DNA of 64,000 nt, taken from NCBI RefSeq assembly GCF_020515525.1, contig NZ_JAIYEP010000005.1:1-64000 (forward strand), read 5' to 3'. The notes beneath the pieces were generated by a model, which was not told the origin of the DNA, did not search any database, and worked only from the letters and a program-made list of their open reading frames with translations. This document shows positions 63,410 to 64,000 of this stretch, piece by piece. Source of the DNA: Rhodococcus yananensis. GTDB taxonomy: Bacteria > Actinomycetota > Actinomycetes > Mycobacteriales > Mycobacteriaceae. Made by a program: the position numbers and the translations under genes. Position 1 is the first letter of the stretch, and each line of letters begins with the position of its first letter.

Positions 63410-64000
63410 CGGTGTTCACCCCGATCCATGATGCGCACCTGATACACCGTCACCGCCAGCAGGACGAGGAACATGATCGTGGCGACGGTCGCGCCGTAGC
63501 CGGCGCGGAAGTTGCGGAACGTCTCGTCGTACACCTGGTACACCATCGTCGTCGTCCCCGTTCCGAGCGGACCACCCCGGGTCATCACATTGATGATGTC
63601 GAACACCTGGAACGAGTTGAGCAGCACCGTGATCGACAGGAAGTACGTGGTGGGACGCAGCTGCGGCAGGATCACCGAGCGAAAGGTGGTCCAGCGGGAG
63701 GCGCCGTCGATCGCCGCGGCCTCCCCGAGTTCGGGGCGCAACCCCTGGAGCGCCGCGAGATACACGACGAAGGTGTAGCCGAGGTTCTTCCACAGGTAGG
63801 TGAGTGTCACCATCACCATCGCCCACGTCGGGTCCTGGTAGAAGTCCGGTGCGGTGATTCCGATGCGGCCCAGTAGATCCTGGACGAGTCCGAAGTTCGG
63901 GTCGAACACGAACTGGAAGGCGACACCGACGGCCGCGCCGGAGATGACGAACGGCGCGAAGAGCGCGGATCGGACGAGGTTGCGGCCGAGGAGCTTCCGG
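63406..64000 (-). CDS. ABC transporter permease, UgpA/MalF type (partial, runs off the window)
   Basis: At least 198 C-terminal residues of the first permease are present, and the frame is open to the right edge (RKLLGRNLVRSALFAPFVISG in the last visible part). It has several membrane helices and the EAA loop ELGEAAAIDGASRWTTFRSVILPQLRPT. It pairs with the UgpE-like subunit and the ATPase at 60038. The start codon lies beyond 64000. Confidence 0.94.
   Translation of the reverse strand, partial: RKLLGRNLVRSALFAPFVISGAAVGVAFQFVFDPNFGLVQDLLGRIGITAPDFYQDPTWAMVMVTLTYLWKNLGYTFVVYLAALQGLRPELGEAAAIDGASRWTTFRSVILPQLRPTTYFLSITVLLNSFQVFDIINVMTRGGPLGTGTTTMVYQVYDETFRNFRAGYGATVATIMFLVLLAVTVYQVRIMDRGEHR

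Overview
This window is GC-rich actinobacterial chromosome. The gene set points to a mycolic-acid-containing genus, most likely Rhodococcus or a close relative. Pointers include an Fgd-type F420-dependent glucose-6-phosphate dehydrogenase, a Ddn-like deazaflavin enzyme, a Zmp1-like M13 peptidase, a SigG-like sigma factor with a SnoaL-like tail, WhiB, a MacS-type sensor kinase, a fused gamma-alpha KorA, and many fadE, fadD and MaoC genes. No rRNA, tRNA or CRISPR array was seen. The genus is an inference from gene content.

Layout. 1-3270 is a decayed mobile region: a DDE-integrase fragment, the C-terminal part of an IS110-type transposase, a recombinase-like gene that appears fused to the tail of a second recombinase, and an antitoxin with a truncated PIN toxin. 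3273-10544 holds a two-component system, a class III cyclase, a UPF0104-type membrane protein, YceI behind a pair of palindromic operators, DUF3054 and a POT peptide transporter. 10581-14157 holds two tandem class B PBP-like genes, one of which has lost all catalytic motifs; an ABC-F ATPase and a TetR gene follow.

16823-41076 is dominated by acyl-CoA metabolism: a fadE behind a probable leaderless promoter with a KstR-like operator, a divergent GntR-controlled locus (acyl-CoA dehydrogenase, MaoC, CitE-like lyase, mesaconyl-CoA-hydratase-like protein), korAB, an AcuI-like reductase, a dienelactone hydrolase, an SDR, a CaiB-type CoA transferase and a tightly overlapping six-gene echA-fadE-fadD-tetR-fadE-fadE operon. 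A Ddn-like protein, an alpha/beta hydrolase, a D-threonine-aldolase-like enzyme and a sugar dehydrogenase lie among them.

41185-55041 holds an ABC1/UbiB kinase, a SigG-like sigma factor, a VOC protein, a second two-component system, a thioesterase, an EstB-like hydrolase, the M13 and M23 peptidases and a P450-ferredoxin-TetR cluster. 55269-59037 holds a basic protein of unknown function and an fgd-pgi-whiB operon that ties F420H2 supply, sugar-phosphate flux and an Fe-S regulator together. 59273-64000 holds a DeoR repressor and a binding-protein-dependent sugar or glycerol-phosphate ABC transporter that runs off the right edge.

Structure beyond the genes: three copies of a palindromic element whose arms begin GAGCGAA or AGCGAA lie 3' of genes, and two of them are followed by tandem repeats. 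Several genes have a TAnnnT box exactly 6 bp before the start codon, which suggests leaderless mRNAs; one such box precedes a 12-codon ORF whose stop overlaps a TetR start.
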